DNA from: a bacterium
GTDB lineage: Bacteria; Margulisbacteria; Marinamargulisbacteria; SXXA01
Direction: 5' to 3'
Length of the DNA stretch: 7,551 nucleotides
Assembly (NCBI GenBank): GCA_010027915.1
Contig: RGUG01000055.1
Coordinates: 1 to 7,551, forward strand
Made by a program: the position numbers and the translations under genes. Positions 1 through 6,298 of the stretch are shown here, piece by piece. The first letter of the stretch is position 1. Every line of letters starts with the position of its first letter. The notes beneath the pieces were generated by a model that did no database searches, was not told the DNA's origin, and saw only the letters and a program-made list of their open reading frames with translations.

Positions 1-927
1 CCCGGGGATGGGGATGCAGTGGTCGTCGCACCATTACCCGGGTGCGAGGTCGGCGTGGTCAGCAGCATCGATTCGAATTTATATGGGGGGTTGGATCCCT
101 TTCTCAGTGGGGCCTACGCCGTGGCCGAAGCCATCCGCAACGTCATCGCCGTCGGTGGCGTACCCTTGGCTATCACCGATTGTTTGAATTATGGCAGCCC
201 AGAAAACCCCGCCCATTTTTATGACATTGAAGAAGGGGTCAAAGGCATCGCCGCCGCCGCCCATGGATTAAGATGGCACCCTGACGAACCCCTGCCCGTT
301 ATTTCTGGTAACGTGAGCTTGTACAACGAATCCAGCACGGGCCGGTCCGTCATCCCCTCCCCGGTCATTGTGGTCGTGGGACGTCACCCCGATATTCACC
401 GTGTCGTGGGGCTGCAAATCATGGGGGCCGGCCTGTCGATTATTCGCGTGGGAACCCCCTACCCCGACATGGGAGGCACCCAATGGGCCAGCCTAACGGG
501 ATGGTCCGGTGGCACCCCTCCTCAGGTACACTATGACGAAGAGTCCCGTGCCAATCAGGCGGTCCATCGATTACTCCATGAGGGGCAGGTACATGCTTGC
601 CATGACATATCCGCAGGTGGGGGATGGGGGGCAATAGTCGACATGCTCATAGGGGCAACCGGCACCCCCATGGCAGGGGCCCACCTCACCCTCACCGAGG
701 ACCTGACCTTGTCATTGTACGCCGAAAATGGGGGGTATTTGTTGGCTGTCTCCAACCCCGATGCCATCTTAAACGAACTGGCAAAGTGTCAGGTGCCCGC
801 CACCCTATGGGGGGTCACCACCCCTGACCTGAGCATCCAAGTCGACAGCCCAATTGGGTCGTTTGAGATCGAGCTGGCCGACCTGATCCGTGCCTATCAG
901 CCCAGTCTCACCGCGGTGATCGAATGA
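1..927 (+). CDS. purL: Phosphoribosylformylglycinamidine synthase subunit PurL, C-terminal part (5' end outside window)
   Basis: PurL catalyses the ATP-dependent conversion of FGAR to FGAM in cytosolic purine synthesis, usually with PurQ and PurS partners. The frame is open from base 1, so about 308 C-terminal residues are visible. Small-type PurL is about 730-750 residues, so more than half is missing upstream. Family blocks seen in order are a GD-rich strand near the window edge, GGLDPF and AVAEAIRNV followed by PLAITDCLNYGSPE, GNVSLYNE (307-330), and HDISAGGG (601-624), which matches the usual HD(I/V)SxGG of the second AIRS-type ATP-binding half. A GTG at 19 could be misread as a start, but homology continues upstream of it. 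The stop TGA (925-927) overlaps the next start in ATGA. The identity is secure from the motifs. Subunit partners are not visible here. Confidence 0.95.
   Translation, partial: PGDGDAVVVAPLPGCEVGVVSSIDSNLYGGLDPFLSGAYAVAEAIRNVIAVGGVPLAITDCLNYGSPENPAHFYDIEEGVKGIAAAAHGLRWHPDEPLPVISGNVSLYNESSTGRSVIPSPVIVVVGRHPDIHRVVGLQIMGAGLSIIRVGTPYPDMGGTQWASLTGWSGGTPPQVHYDEESRANQAVHRLLHEGQVHACHDISAGGGWGAIVDMLIGATGTPMAGAHLTLTEDLTLSLYAENGGYLLAVSNPDAILNELAKCQVPATLWGVTTPDLSIQVDSPIGSFEIELADLIRAYQPSLTAVIE
915..921 (+). promoter_or_regulatory. Extended Shine-Dalgarno GGTGATC for the exported repeat protein
   Basis: GGTGATC lies at the end of purL, two bases before the ATG at 924. It matches the downstream half of the canonical anti-SD complement (AAGGAGGTGATC), so the pairing register is normal although the GGAGG core is absent. 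It supports ATG 924 over ATG 930. The complement to this organism's 16S tail is assumed, not seen. Confidence 0.45.
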
Positions 928-2021
928 TCATGATACGGGCCTATCTGATGCTGGTCTGCCTTGGGGGGTCAATATGGGCCGCTGCCGTGTTGCCACCCCC
1001 CTCGATCGCCACCGACAAAAACAAGCCCAGTATCCGCCGCCCCCTACCCAGTGAGATCATTCCAACCCATTCAGCGGCCACCGACAAAAGCAAACCGGCC
1101 ATCCGCCGCCCCTTACCCAGTGAAATCATTGCAAGCAGTTCGGTAAGCACTGAAAAAGCAAAACCCTCACCCCGTCGCTTGGTGCCCGATACCGAAGTAA
1201 GATACGTCAATGCCTTGCAATTGGAACAACTCAAGCTGTATGGGCAAGCCCGAAACATTTATTTGGATCAAGTCAAAACCTTTTTAAAGCAAGCCGATGC
1301 CACCAAATCAAAAGACACCCTCATCCCTCAGTTGCCGTTGGTAATGGCCGCCGCTTATCGGCTGGCCGTGGTCACCGCCCGCGACAATTATTACCAGGTA
1401 CATCCCTTGGTCCATCAACTGGACACCTTTCAAGATACCCATCACGCGTTGGATGCATTGATTCAACTGGTAGGTGAAATGCGTCGACAATATTCCCATG
1501 TGATACCCCGTCAGCTCTATGAACCATTGTTTTTTGCCCGGGCCTACAATCGGGTGGCATGGGGCAACAAATTATTGGTCGCCACTGCCTGGAAACAATA
1601 TGTCGTCTACCCACCGGCCGATATCATGGCCATGGTCGATTTGGGCATGGGTGATTTGGAACAACTGTTACAATTTCAAGAGTTTCCACCCTCGCTTGCC
1701 GAATGGGGACCCGATCCTCAGTCCAGCATCACCGATCGATGGTTGACTCGCTGGGGCCAATCAGGGGGTAAAGAGACCCTACTGTATCGGGTGAATGCCC
1801 TATCCAACGGGGAAGATGACCCCACCAAACTCTCACGCCTGGTGGCCAAACGAACCATCCAGCAAATTTACGGCACCCTAGCATTGTACCGTTCCCCTGA
1901 CTCCCAACGCACACTCGACACCGCCCGAGGGAATTACACATTGGAGCGCCTCTTATCCGAATCCAATCGACCCTACTTTAAACTGATGGCTGAGTTGGTT
2001 CAAACCATCGGGGTGCTATAA
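924..2021 (+). CDS. Exported helical protein of unknown function with N-terminal tandem repeats
   Basis: I do not recognise this 365-residue protein. Residues 1-21 look like a signal peptide: a short basic start (R5), a hydrophobic core, and an AAA box at 19-21 before VLPPP. C12 is not in a good lipobox, so a lipoprotein is unlikely. Residues 30 to about 89 hold three tandem 23-residue units rich in Pro, Lys and Arg. The rest (about 90-365) is mostly amphipathic helix. A TPR-like stretch near residues 95-120 (YVNALQLEQLKLYGQARNIY) resembles the first helices of a tetratricopeptide hairpin, but I cannot confirm more copies. The start at 924 overlaps the purL stop; ATG 930 is the alternative. 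It sits between purL and recG, with its stop directly abutting recG, so it is probably co-transcribed. Export and helical content are inference; the function is open. Confidence 0.8.
   Translation: MIMIRAYLMLVCLGGSIWAAAVLPPPSIATDKNKPSIRRPLPSEIIPTHSAATDKSKPAIRRPLPSEIIASSSVSTEKAKPSPRRLVPDTEVRYVNALQLEQLKLYGQARNIYLDQVKTFLKQADATKSKDTLIPQLPLVMAAAYRLAVVTARDNYYQVHPLVHQLDTFQDTHHALDALIQLVGEMRRQYSHVIPRQLYEPLFFARAYNRVAWGNKLLVATAWKQYVVYPPADIMAMVDLGMGDLEQLLQFQEFPPSLAEWGPDPQSSITDRWLTRWGQSGGKETLLYRVNALSNGEDDPTKLSRLVAKRTIQQIYGTLALYRSPDSQRTLDTARGNYTLERLLSESNRPYFKLMAELVQTIGVL
1011..1190 (+). repeat. Coding tandem repeat, 69-bp unit, about 2.6 copies
   Basis: Units start at 1011, 1080 and 1149, exactly 69 bases (23 codons) apart. 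The protein consensus is (T)(D/E)K-x-KP-x-(I/P)RRPLPSEII plus a variable six-residue Ser/Ala-rich tail. By hand comparison, units 1 and 2 match at about 52 of 69 bases. The third unit is degenerate (TEKAKPSPRRLVPD) and ends early. Several differences in the core are synonymous (CTA/TTA, GAG/GAA, AAG/AAA), which suggests the peptide rather than the DNA is conserved. Its role is unknown; a basic, proline-rich spacer after the signal peptide is one reading. Confidence 0.9.
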
Positions 2022-4148
2022 ATGCCAACCAGTGGGGGGACACGGGGGCCCCACGCCATCCACCGAACGGCACCCCCTGCCGAATGGCACGCCCCACTAT
2101 TCCCCCATCGCATGACCACCATCGGGTTGGCATCCCGACTGAGCAAGCTGGGGGTTCACACCTGGTCAGATTTGGCCTATTTGGTCCCCAGGGCCTACCA
2201 AGACCGTTCCGACATCCCCCCGATTTATCGACTCCCCATGGATACCTCCGTCGTGGCCTACGGCCGTATCCATGGCGTGTCAGAAGAATGGTCCAAGCAC
2301 AAGGTCCACATCCTAAAACTCACACTGGGCGACGAATCGGGCACCATCCAAGTGGTGTTTTTTAATCAAGCTTATCTTAAGCCCGTACTAAAAGTGGGAT
2401 TAGAGGTGGTCATAACAGGCAAAACAGAAAAAAACCCTTATTCGTTACTTCCCCAACTGGTGGCCAGCGAATTGGATGTCATTCGGTCTCCCCACGATCG
2501 ACAACAACTCATGGGCTGCGTGGTGCCCATCTATCCGCTCACCGCCGGATTGTACCAATCCAAACTCAGGGGATTGATTCAGTATGTACTCACCCAATTG
2601 GTCCCCCATGTCCCCGATTGCCTGCCAAGCACCCTCCGAGAGCATTTGAATCTCATGCCCTTGCCCCTGGCCATTCAAACCTTGCATCAGCCCCCCACTC
2701 TATCCGATGCCCCAGCAGCCCGCATGCGATTGGTCTTTGATGAATTTTTACGGTATCAGTTGACCCTGTTACAACGCCAACATCTCAACAAACGGGTTCC
2801 CACCACGTGTCAGTTAACCGCCCAATCCCCCTTACATGATGCCTACATTAGCCAACTACCTTACCCATTAACCCCGGCACAATGGGGTGCCATTCGTGAC
2901 ATTGAACAAGATATTGCCTCAGGCTTGGCCATGAATCGATTGATTCAAGGAGATGTGGGAAGTGGCAAAACAGACGTCATCGTGATGGCCATGTTGATGG
3001 CCATTTCGGCAGGCTACAGCGCCGCATTAATGGCCCCAACCGATGTATTGGCCAGCCAGCATTACCGAAAACTATCGGGGGCCTTGTCACGCATCGGGGT
3101 CGACACCGTGTTATTAAAAGGGTCCCTTACCTCAAAATCGAAACAAAGCGTCGTGGCCCGTTTATCCGATCCGACCCCGTTAATAGCAGTGGGCACCCAC
3201 GCCTTGATTCAAGACCCCGTCCGGTTTCATCAATTGGGATTGGTGGTCATCGACGAACAACATCGTTTTGGGGTTGAACAACGACTTCGTTTGGTCAAAA
3301 AAGGGTCGTCCCCTCACTGTTTATACACCACCGCCACCCCTATTCCTCGCACCTTTATGCTCACACTATATGGCGAATTGGATCAAAGTATCATGGCCGA
3401 ATTGCCTCCCGGGCGTACCCCCCCCCATACCATGCGCTATGCCGCATCCCAATGGGATCAGGTGTTGGCCAGCATGCAAGCCTGTTTAGGACGAGGTGAA
3501 CAATTGTATGTGGTCTACCCATTAATAGAGGTCTCTAGCAAAATGGATTTGGCATCCGCCATCGAAGGCCACGCCCTCATTCAACACCAACTGCCCCATC
3601 ACACCGTGGGATTGTTGCATGGCAAATTACCCTCCCAAGAAAAAGAGCAACTCATGACCGATTTCCAAGTGGGTCGTGTTCAGGTATTGGTTAGTACCAC
3701 GGTCATTGAGGTAGGGGTTGATGTCCCCAATGCCACCATGATGGTGATCATGAATGCCGAACGGTTTGGGTTGTCACAATTGCATCAGTTGCGTGGGCGT
3801 GTGGGGCGTGGCATGGCCCCCTCCCAATGCCTATTGGTATCCGATCGGTTATCGGAGGTATCCAAGCAACGGTTGGATGCCATGGTCCATACCACCGATG
3901 GGTTTGCCTTGGCTGAGCTAGACTTGCGCTTGCGTGGTCCCGGCGAGGTATTGGGGGTCAGACAATCGGGGTTACCGCAGTTTAAGGTGGCCGATTTGGT
4001 CAAAGACGAGGCATTGTTATGGTTGGCACGAAAGGTGGCCATCAAAATCATCGAAAAAGACCCTGACCTGAGGCAACCCGAATGGAAAACCCTTCAAGAA
4101 TGGGTACAAGGTGCCGCCCATCTGTATGAAGAAGGCCGGTTAAATTGA
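2022..4148 (+). CDS. recG: ATP-dependent DNA helicase RecG
   Basis: RecG is a superfamily 2 double-stranded DNA translocase that remodels stalled forks and Holliday junctions and removes R-loops. At 708 residues it is slightly longer than the E. coli and B. subtilis proteins (about 680-693). Visible parts are an N-terminal wedge with LGVHTWSDLAYLVPRAYQDR, an OB fold at about 75-170, Walker A GDVGSGKT (310-317), the DEQHRFG box (411-417), TATPIPRT (437-444), the helicase C domain with TTVIEVGVDVPNA, LRGRVGRG (590-597), and the C-terminal translocation motif LAELDLRLRGPGEVLGVRQSG from residue 630. The start at 2022 directly follows the previous stop (TAAATG) and has GGGGTG upstream at 2010-2015. 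ATG 2112 would cut into the wedge. The usual Gly-Val-Gly before the first wedge helix is degenerate here (TTIGLASRL). All helicase motifs are intact, so it should be active. Confidence 0.98.
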   Translation: MPTSGGTRGPHAIHRTAPPAEWHAPLFPHRMTTIGLASRLSKLGVHTWSDLAYLVPRAYQDRSDIPPIYRLPMDTSVVAYGRIHGVSEEWSKHKVHILKLTLGDESGTIQVVFFNQAYLKPVLKVGLEVVITGKTEKNPYSLLPQLVASELDVIRSPHDRQQLMGCVVPIYPLTAGLYQSKLRGLIQYVLTQLVPHVPDCLPSTLREHLNLMPLPLAIQTLHQPPTLSDAPAARMRLVFDEFLRYQLTLLQRQHLNKRVPTTCQLTAQSPLHDAYISQLPYPLTPAQWGAIRDIEQDIASGLAMNRLIQGDVGSGKTDVIVMAMLMAISAGYSAALMAPTDVLASQHYRKLSGALSRIGVDTVLLKGSLTSKSKQSVVARLSDPTPLIAVGTHALIQDPVRFHQLGLVVIDEQHRFGVEQRLRLVKKGSSPHCLYTTATPIPRTFMLTLYGELDQSIMAELPPGRTPPHTMRYAASQWDQVLASMQACLGRGEQLYVVYPLIEVSSKMDLASAIEGHALIQHQLPHHTVGLLHGKLPSQEKEQLMTDFQVGRVQVLVSTTVIEVGVDVPNATMMVIMNAERFGLSQLHQLRGRVGRGMAPSQCLLVSDRLSEVSKQRLDAMVHTTDGFALAELDLRLRGPGEVLGVRQSGLPQFKVADLVKDEALLWLARKVAIKIIEKDPDLRQPEWKTLQEWVQGAAHLYEEGRLN
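3418..3426 (+). repeat. Homopolymeric C9 tract inside recG
   Basis: Nine consecutive C residues encode the Thr-Pro-Pro part of PPGRTPPHT, just after helicase motif III. It is the longest homopolymer I noticed in the window. A one-base slip would truncate RecG before the second RecA domain. Confidence 0.9.
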
Positions 4149-4702
4149 ATATTACGGCCGGTCTATGCAAGGGGTTTCCGTTGCGACGTCCCCGTTCACC
4201 CCACTGCCGACCCACCCAAGACAAGGTCAGACAAGCCGTGTTTAACATTTTAGGGCCCATGACGGAGTTGGTATTTGGGGATCTATTTAGTGGGTCGGGG
4301 GCCATGGGATTGGAGGCCTATTCCCGTGGGGCCCGTCGGGTCTATTTGGTGGACCGCCACACCCAAGACGTGGCGGCCAATCATGCCATGATCGCGCAGC
4401 GTCTGGCCAGCCGTCAGTTGGATACCGCCTTTTGCCAACGTGTCACCATTCATACCGGAGACGCAACCCGTTGGCTCCCCAAGCTAGGGTCAATGGATGT
4501 GATATACCTTGACCCTCCCTGGACCGACTTGACATACTTTGAGCGTATGATGACACAAATTCGGCAACACCATTGCTTATCACCCCATGGCCGATTGGTC
4601 GTGGAACACCCCGTGAGATTTGGCCTCCCATTGGGTCACCACTGGCAGATTCATAGCACCCATTACTATGGCAACACCCAAATTAGCGTGATAACCCCAT
4701 GA
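4145..4702 (+). CDS. rsmD: 16S rRNA (guanine(966)-N(2))-methyltransferase RsmD
   Basis: RsmD uses S-adenosylmethionine to methylate G966 of 16S rRNA in the assembled small subunit. The 185 residues begin MNITAGLCKGFPLRRP, aligning with the family's M-R-x-I-x-G-x-x-K-G-x-x-L start. RPTQDKVRQAVFNIL (22-36) follows, then the SAM-binding loop DLFSGSGAMGLEA (46-58), an acidic strand end VD (69-70), and the catalytic LDPPW (122-126). Most relatives have DPPY; Trp is an allowed aromatic in (D/N)PP(Y/F/W) motifs. The start is TTG, overlapping the recG stop as TTGA; no ATG fits the conserved N-terminus. Its stop overlaps coaD. The rsmD-coaD pair is a very common bacterial arrangement, which reinforces the call. 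Confidence 0.95.
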   Translation: MNITAGLCKGFPLRRPRSPHCRPTQDKVRQAVFNILGPMTELVFGDLFSGSGAMGLEAYSRGARRVYLVDRHTQDVAANHAMIAQRLASRQLDTAFCQRVTIHTGDATRWLPKLGSMDVIYLDPPWTDLTYFERMMTQIRQHHCLSPHGRLVVEHPVRFGLPLGHHWQIHSTHYYGNTQISVITP

Positions 4703-5175
4703 CCATTGTGTTGTACCCGGGTAGTTTTGATCCTGTTACCTATGGTCATTTGGATATCATCCAACGGGCCTGTCGATTGTTTGATCATGTGCATATTGGG
4801 GTGGTACACAACCCCAGCAAATCCGCCACCTTTAGCCTTGAAGAACGACTGCATATGATTCAATCGGTGATATCTGAGCAAGTAGACAATGTCACGGTGC
4901 ATGCCTACACGGGGTTATTGGTTGAGTTTGCCCACACCATTGGCGTTTCGGCCATCGTGCGGGGATTGCGTGCGATTTCTGATTTTGAATTTGAGTTTCA
5001 ATTATCACTGACCAACCGGCAATTATCACCCCAATTGGAAACCATCCTCTTGATGACTGATTCCAAATACTCGTATATTAGCTCCACTGCGATCAAACAA
5101 ATTGCCATGTATGGGGGTGATGTATCGTCGTTTGTGCCCCCGTTGGTAGAACAGCAATTAAAGGAACGGTTATGA
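4699..5175 (+). CDS. coaD: Phosphopantetheine adenylyltransferase CoaD
   Basis: CoaD transfers AMP from ATP to 4'-phosphopantetheine, the penultimate step of coenzyme A synthesis, and normally works as a cytosolic hexamer. At 158 residues it has standard length. The nucleotidyltransferase signature YPGSFDPVTYGHLDII (6-21) includes the T-x-G-H motif (14-17). K41 lies in the NPSK loop, RGLRAISDFEFE spans 88-99, and the second ATP-binding signature ISSTAIK spans 127-133, followed by GGDVSSFVP. All are typical. ATG 4699 overlaps the rsmD stop (ATGA). A GTGAT at 4688-4692 is a weak SD candidate, so coupling to rsmD translation is likely. Nothing is odd about the protein. Confidence 0.97.
   Translation: MTIVLYPGSFDPVTYGHLDIIQRACRLFDHVHIGVVHNPSKSATFSLEERLHMIQSVISEQVDNVTVHAYTGLLVEFAHTIGVSAIVRGLRAISDFEFEFQLSLTNRQLSPQLETILLMTDSKYSYISSTAIKQIAMYGGDVSSFVPPLVEQQLKERL
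5160..5166 (+). promoter_or_regulatory. Shine-Dalgarno AAAGGAA for the DivIVA/SepIVA-like gene
   Basis: AAAGGAA ends five bases before ATG 5172, within the last codons of coaD. It is one of the clearest SD sequences in the window and fixes the start, which also overlaps the coaD stop (ATGA). Confidence 0.6.
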
Positions 5176-5585
5176 GTGAACTATTAGGATTAATTGATTC
5201 GATTGAAGCCTTGGTATTAGAGGGAAAAAAAGTGCCCTTTTCAGAAAAAGTGGTCCTGGATGAACGGCGCGTGCTGGTCTTACTCGACAAGTTGCGTATT
5301 GTGGTCAAAAACGACCCCCTGCTGATTCGACGGGCCATCGAAACCACCCCCGTCCAAATCGAAATGAATGTAGAGCCCACCGCCATACACCCCGATGTGT
5401 TGCGCCAAGCAGACGCCGAAAGTCATCGGGTCAGGCGATCGGCAGATGAGTATGCGGATAATGTATTGGCTCATTTGCAAATGGTGGTGACACGGGTACA
5501 AAAAAACCTCATTAAATTGGAACAAAGCATCGAATCGGGGCGGGATCATTTGGTCGCCCAACGCGAAGAACGTCCCACCGCGTGA
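5172..5585 (+). CDS. Short DivIVA/SepIVA-like coiled-coil protein (also annotated as ATP synthase F0 subunit B-like)
   Basis: The 137 residues open with ELLGLIDSIEALVLEGKKVP, then FSEKVVLDERRVLVLLDKLR. This is the N-terminal signature of the family often found beside coaD in Gram-positive-type genomes (pattern: LIDELEELIEEGKKVPFS-x-K-x-x-VD-x-EE-x-LEILDEIR). The mycobacterial relative SepIVA takes part in septation; many databases label others ATPase or F0 subunit B-like because of the coiled coil. Residues about 78-130 (ADAESHRVRRSADEYADNVL onward) match the family's C-terminal helix, which normally carries EYAD-x-VL. The long Ala/Glu-rich central helix seen in relatives is almost absent, replaced by a Pro-containing linker (TTPVQIEMNVEPTAIHPDVL in part). 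It has no signal peptide or membrane segment. A division or cell-pole role is inferred from family membership only. The stop overlaps the rph GTG start. Confidence 0.7.
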   Translation: MSELLGLIDSIEALVLEGKKVPFSEKVVLDERRVLVLLDKLRIVVKNDPLLIRRAIETTPVQIEMNVEPTAIHPDVLRQADAESHRVRRSADEYADNVLAHLQMVVTRVQKNLIKLEQSIESGRDHLVAQREERPTA

Positions 5586-6298
5586 GGCCCGATGGCCGAC
5601 AAGCGGTGGACTGTCGACCCTTTCAGATTGTCCCCCATTACACCATGCATGCACCCGGCTCGGTGTTGGTATCCCTGGGGCACACCAAAGTCATTGTCAC
5701 GGTCTCAATGGCCGACCGGCCACCACGGTTTTGCCAGGGTACAGGGTGCGGGTGGGTCAGTGCTGAATATGCCATGTTACCGGGTGCCACCCATGAACGG
5801 GTGGCACGGGACAGCAGCACCCAACGGGTATCCGGCCGATCCAGTGAGATTCAGCGCTTGATTGCACGGTCGATGCGACCCACTTTGGATTTGTTTTTAT
5901 TGGGCGAACGGCATGTCCTCATTGATTGTGATGTGATCCAAGCCGATGGGGGTACCCGTACCGCGGCCATTTTGGGGGCCATGGCGGCGTTGCGTTTGGC
6001 GTGTGCTCATTGGGTCAACCGGGGGGTCTTGTCTCACAACCCATTGACTGCGTTGATTGGGGCCATCAGTGTGGGGATGGTTCAGGGAGAAGCCCGGTGC
6101 GATTTGTGCTACGAAGAAGATCGCATTGCCCAAGTGGATTTGAATGTGGTCATGAACGACCGGGGGGAATGGATAGAAATACAAGGCACCGCCGAATCGG
6201 CACCCTACACCACGGAGCAACTAATCACCATGTTGGAGTTGGCCAAACACGCCATTTTACCCTTGATCGACCAACTCAAGCGGTTCCCACTCGCATGA
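5582..6298 (+). CDS. rph: Ribonuclease PH
   Basis: RNase PH is a hexameric phosphorolytic 3'-5' exoribonuclease that trims tRNA precursors and other structured RNAs, releasing nucleoside diphosphates. The 238 residues match the family from first to last block: MRPDGR start, GSVLVSLGHTKVIVTVS, GWVSAEYAMLPGATHER, SGRSSEIQRLIARSMR with R86, LIDCDVIQADGGTRTAAI with the phosphate-binding G124-T125-R126, YEEDRIAQVDLNVVM with the conserved acidic residues D180 and D186, and IQGTAES near the end. R86 and R126 fall at the numbers used for characterised bacterial enzymes, which argues for an exact start. That start is GTG, overlapping the previous stop as GTGA, with little SD upstream. The C-terminus is compact, lacking the extra tail some homologues have. 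The enzyme should be active. Confidence 0.97.
   Translation: MRPDGRQAVDCRPFQIVPHYTMHAPGSVLVSLGHTKVIVTVSMADRPPRFCQGTGCGWVSAEYAMLPGATHERVARDSSTQRVSGRSSEIQRLIARSMRPTLDLFLLGERHVLIDCDVIQADGGTRTAAILGAMAALRLACAHWVNRGVLSHNPLTALIGAISVGMVQGEARCDLCYEEDRIAQVDLNVVMNDRGEWIEIQGTAESAPYTTEQLITMLELAKHAILPLIDQLKRFPLA

Noticed and set aside
19..927. GTG 19 as a true purL start
   Set aside because: The frame is open and homologous upstream to base 1, and PurL needs more than 400 further N-terminal residues.
934..959. Lipoprotein signal around C12 of the repeat protein
   Set aside because: The residues before the cysteine do not form a good lipobox and the hydrophobic segment continues past it; a standard signal peptide with an AAA box at 19-21 fits better.
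941..1258. 105-residue minus-strand ORF opposite the repeat region
   Set aside because: Its repeats are the antisense shadow of the + strand tandem repeats; it has no SD and no recognisable domain.
2112..4148. Alternative recG start at ATG 2112
   Set aside because: It would remove part of the N-terminal wedge and has no SD; ATG 2022 abuts the upstream stop and has a G-rich SD-like site.
5280..5654. 124-residue minus-strand ORF across the DivIVA-like/rph junction
   Set aside because: It overlaps two well-supported + strand genes, and the composition looks like a reverse shadow of GC-biased codons.
6001..6294. In-frame upstream extension of the S41 protease reading frame, giving a 471-residue protein
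   Set aside because: It lies wholly inside rph, shows no S41 homology, and ATG 6295 gives a proper signal anchor and the usual overlap junction.
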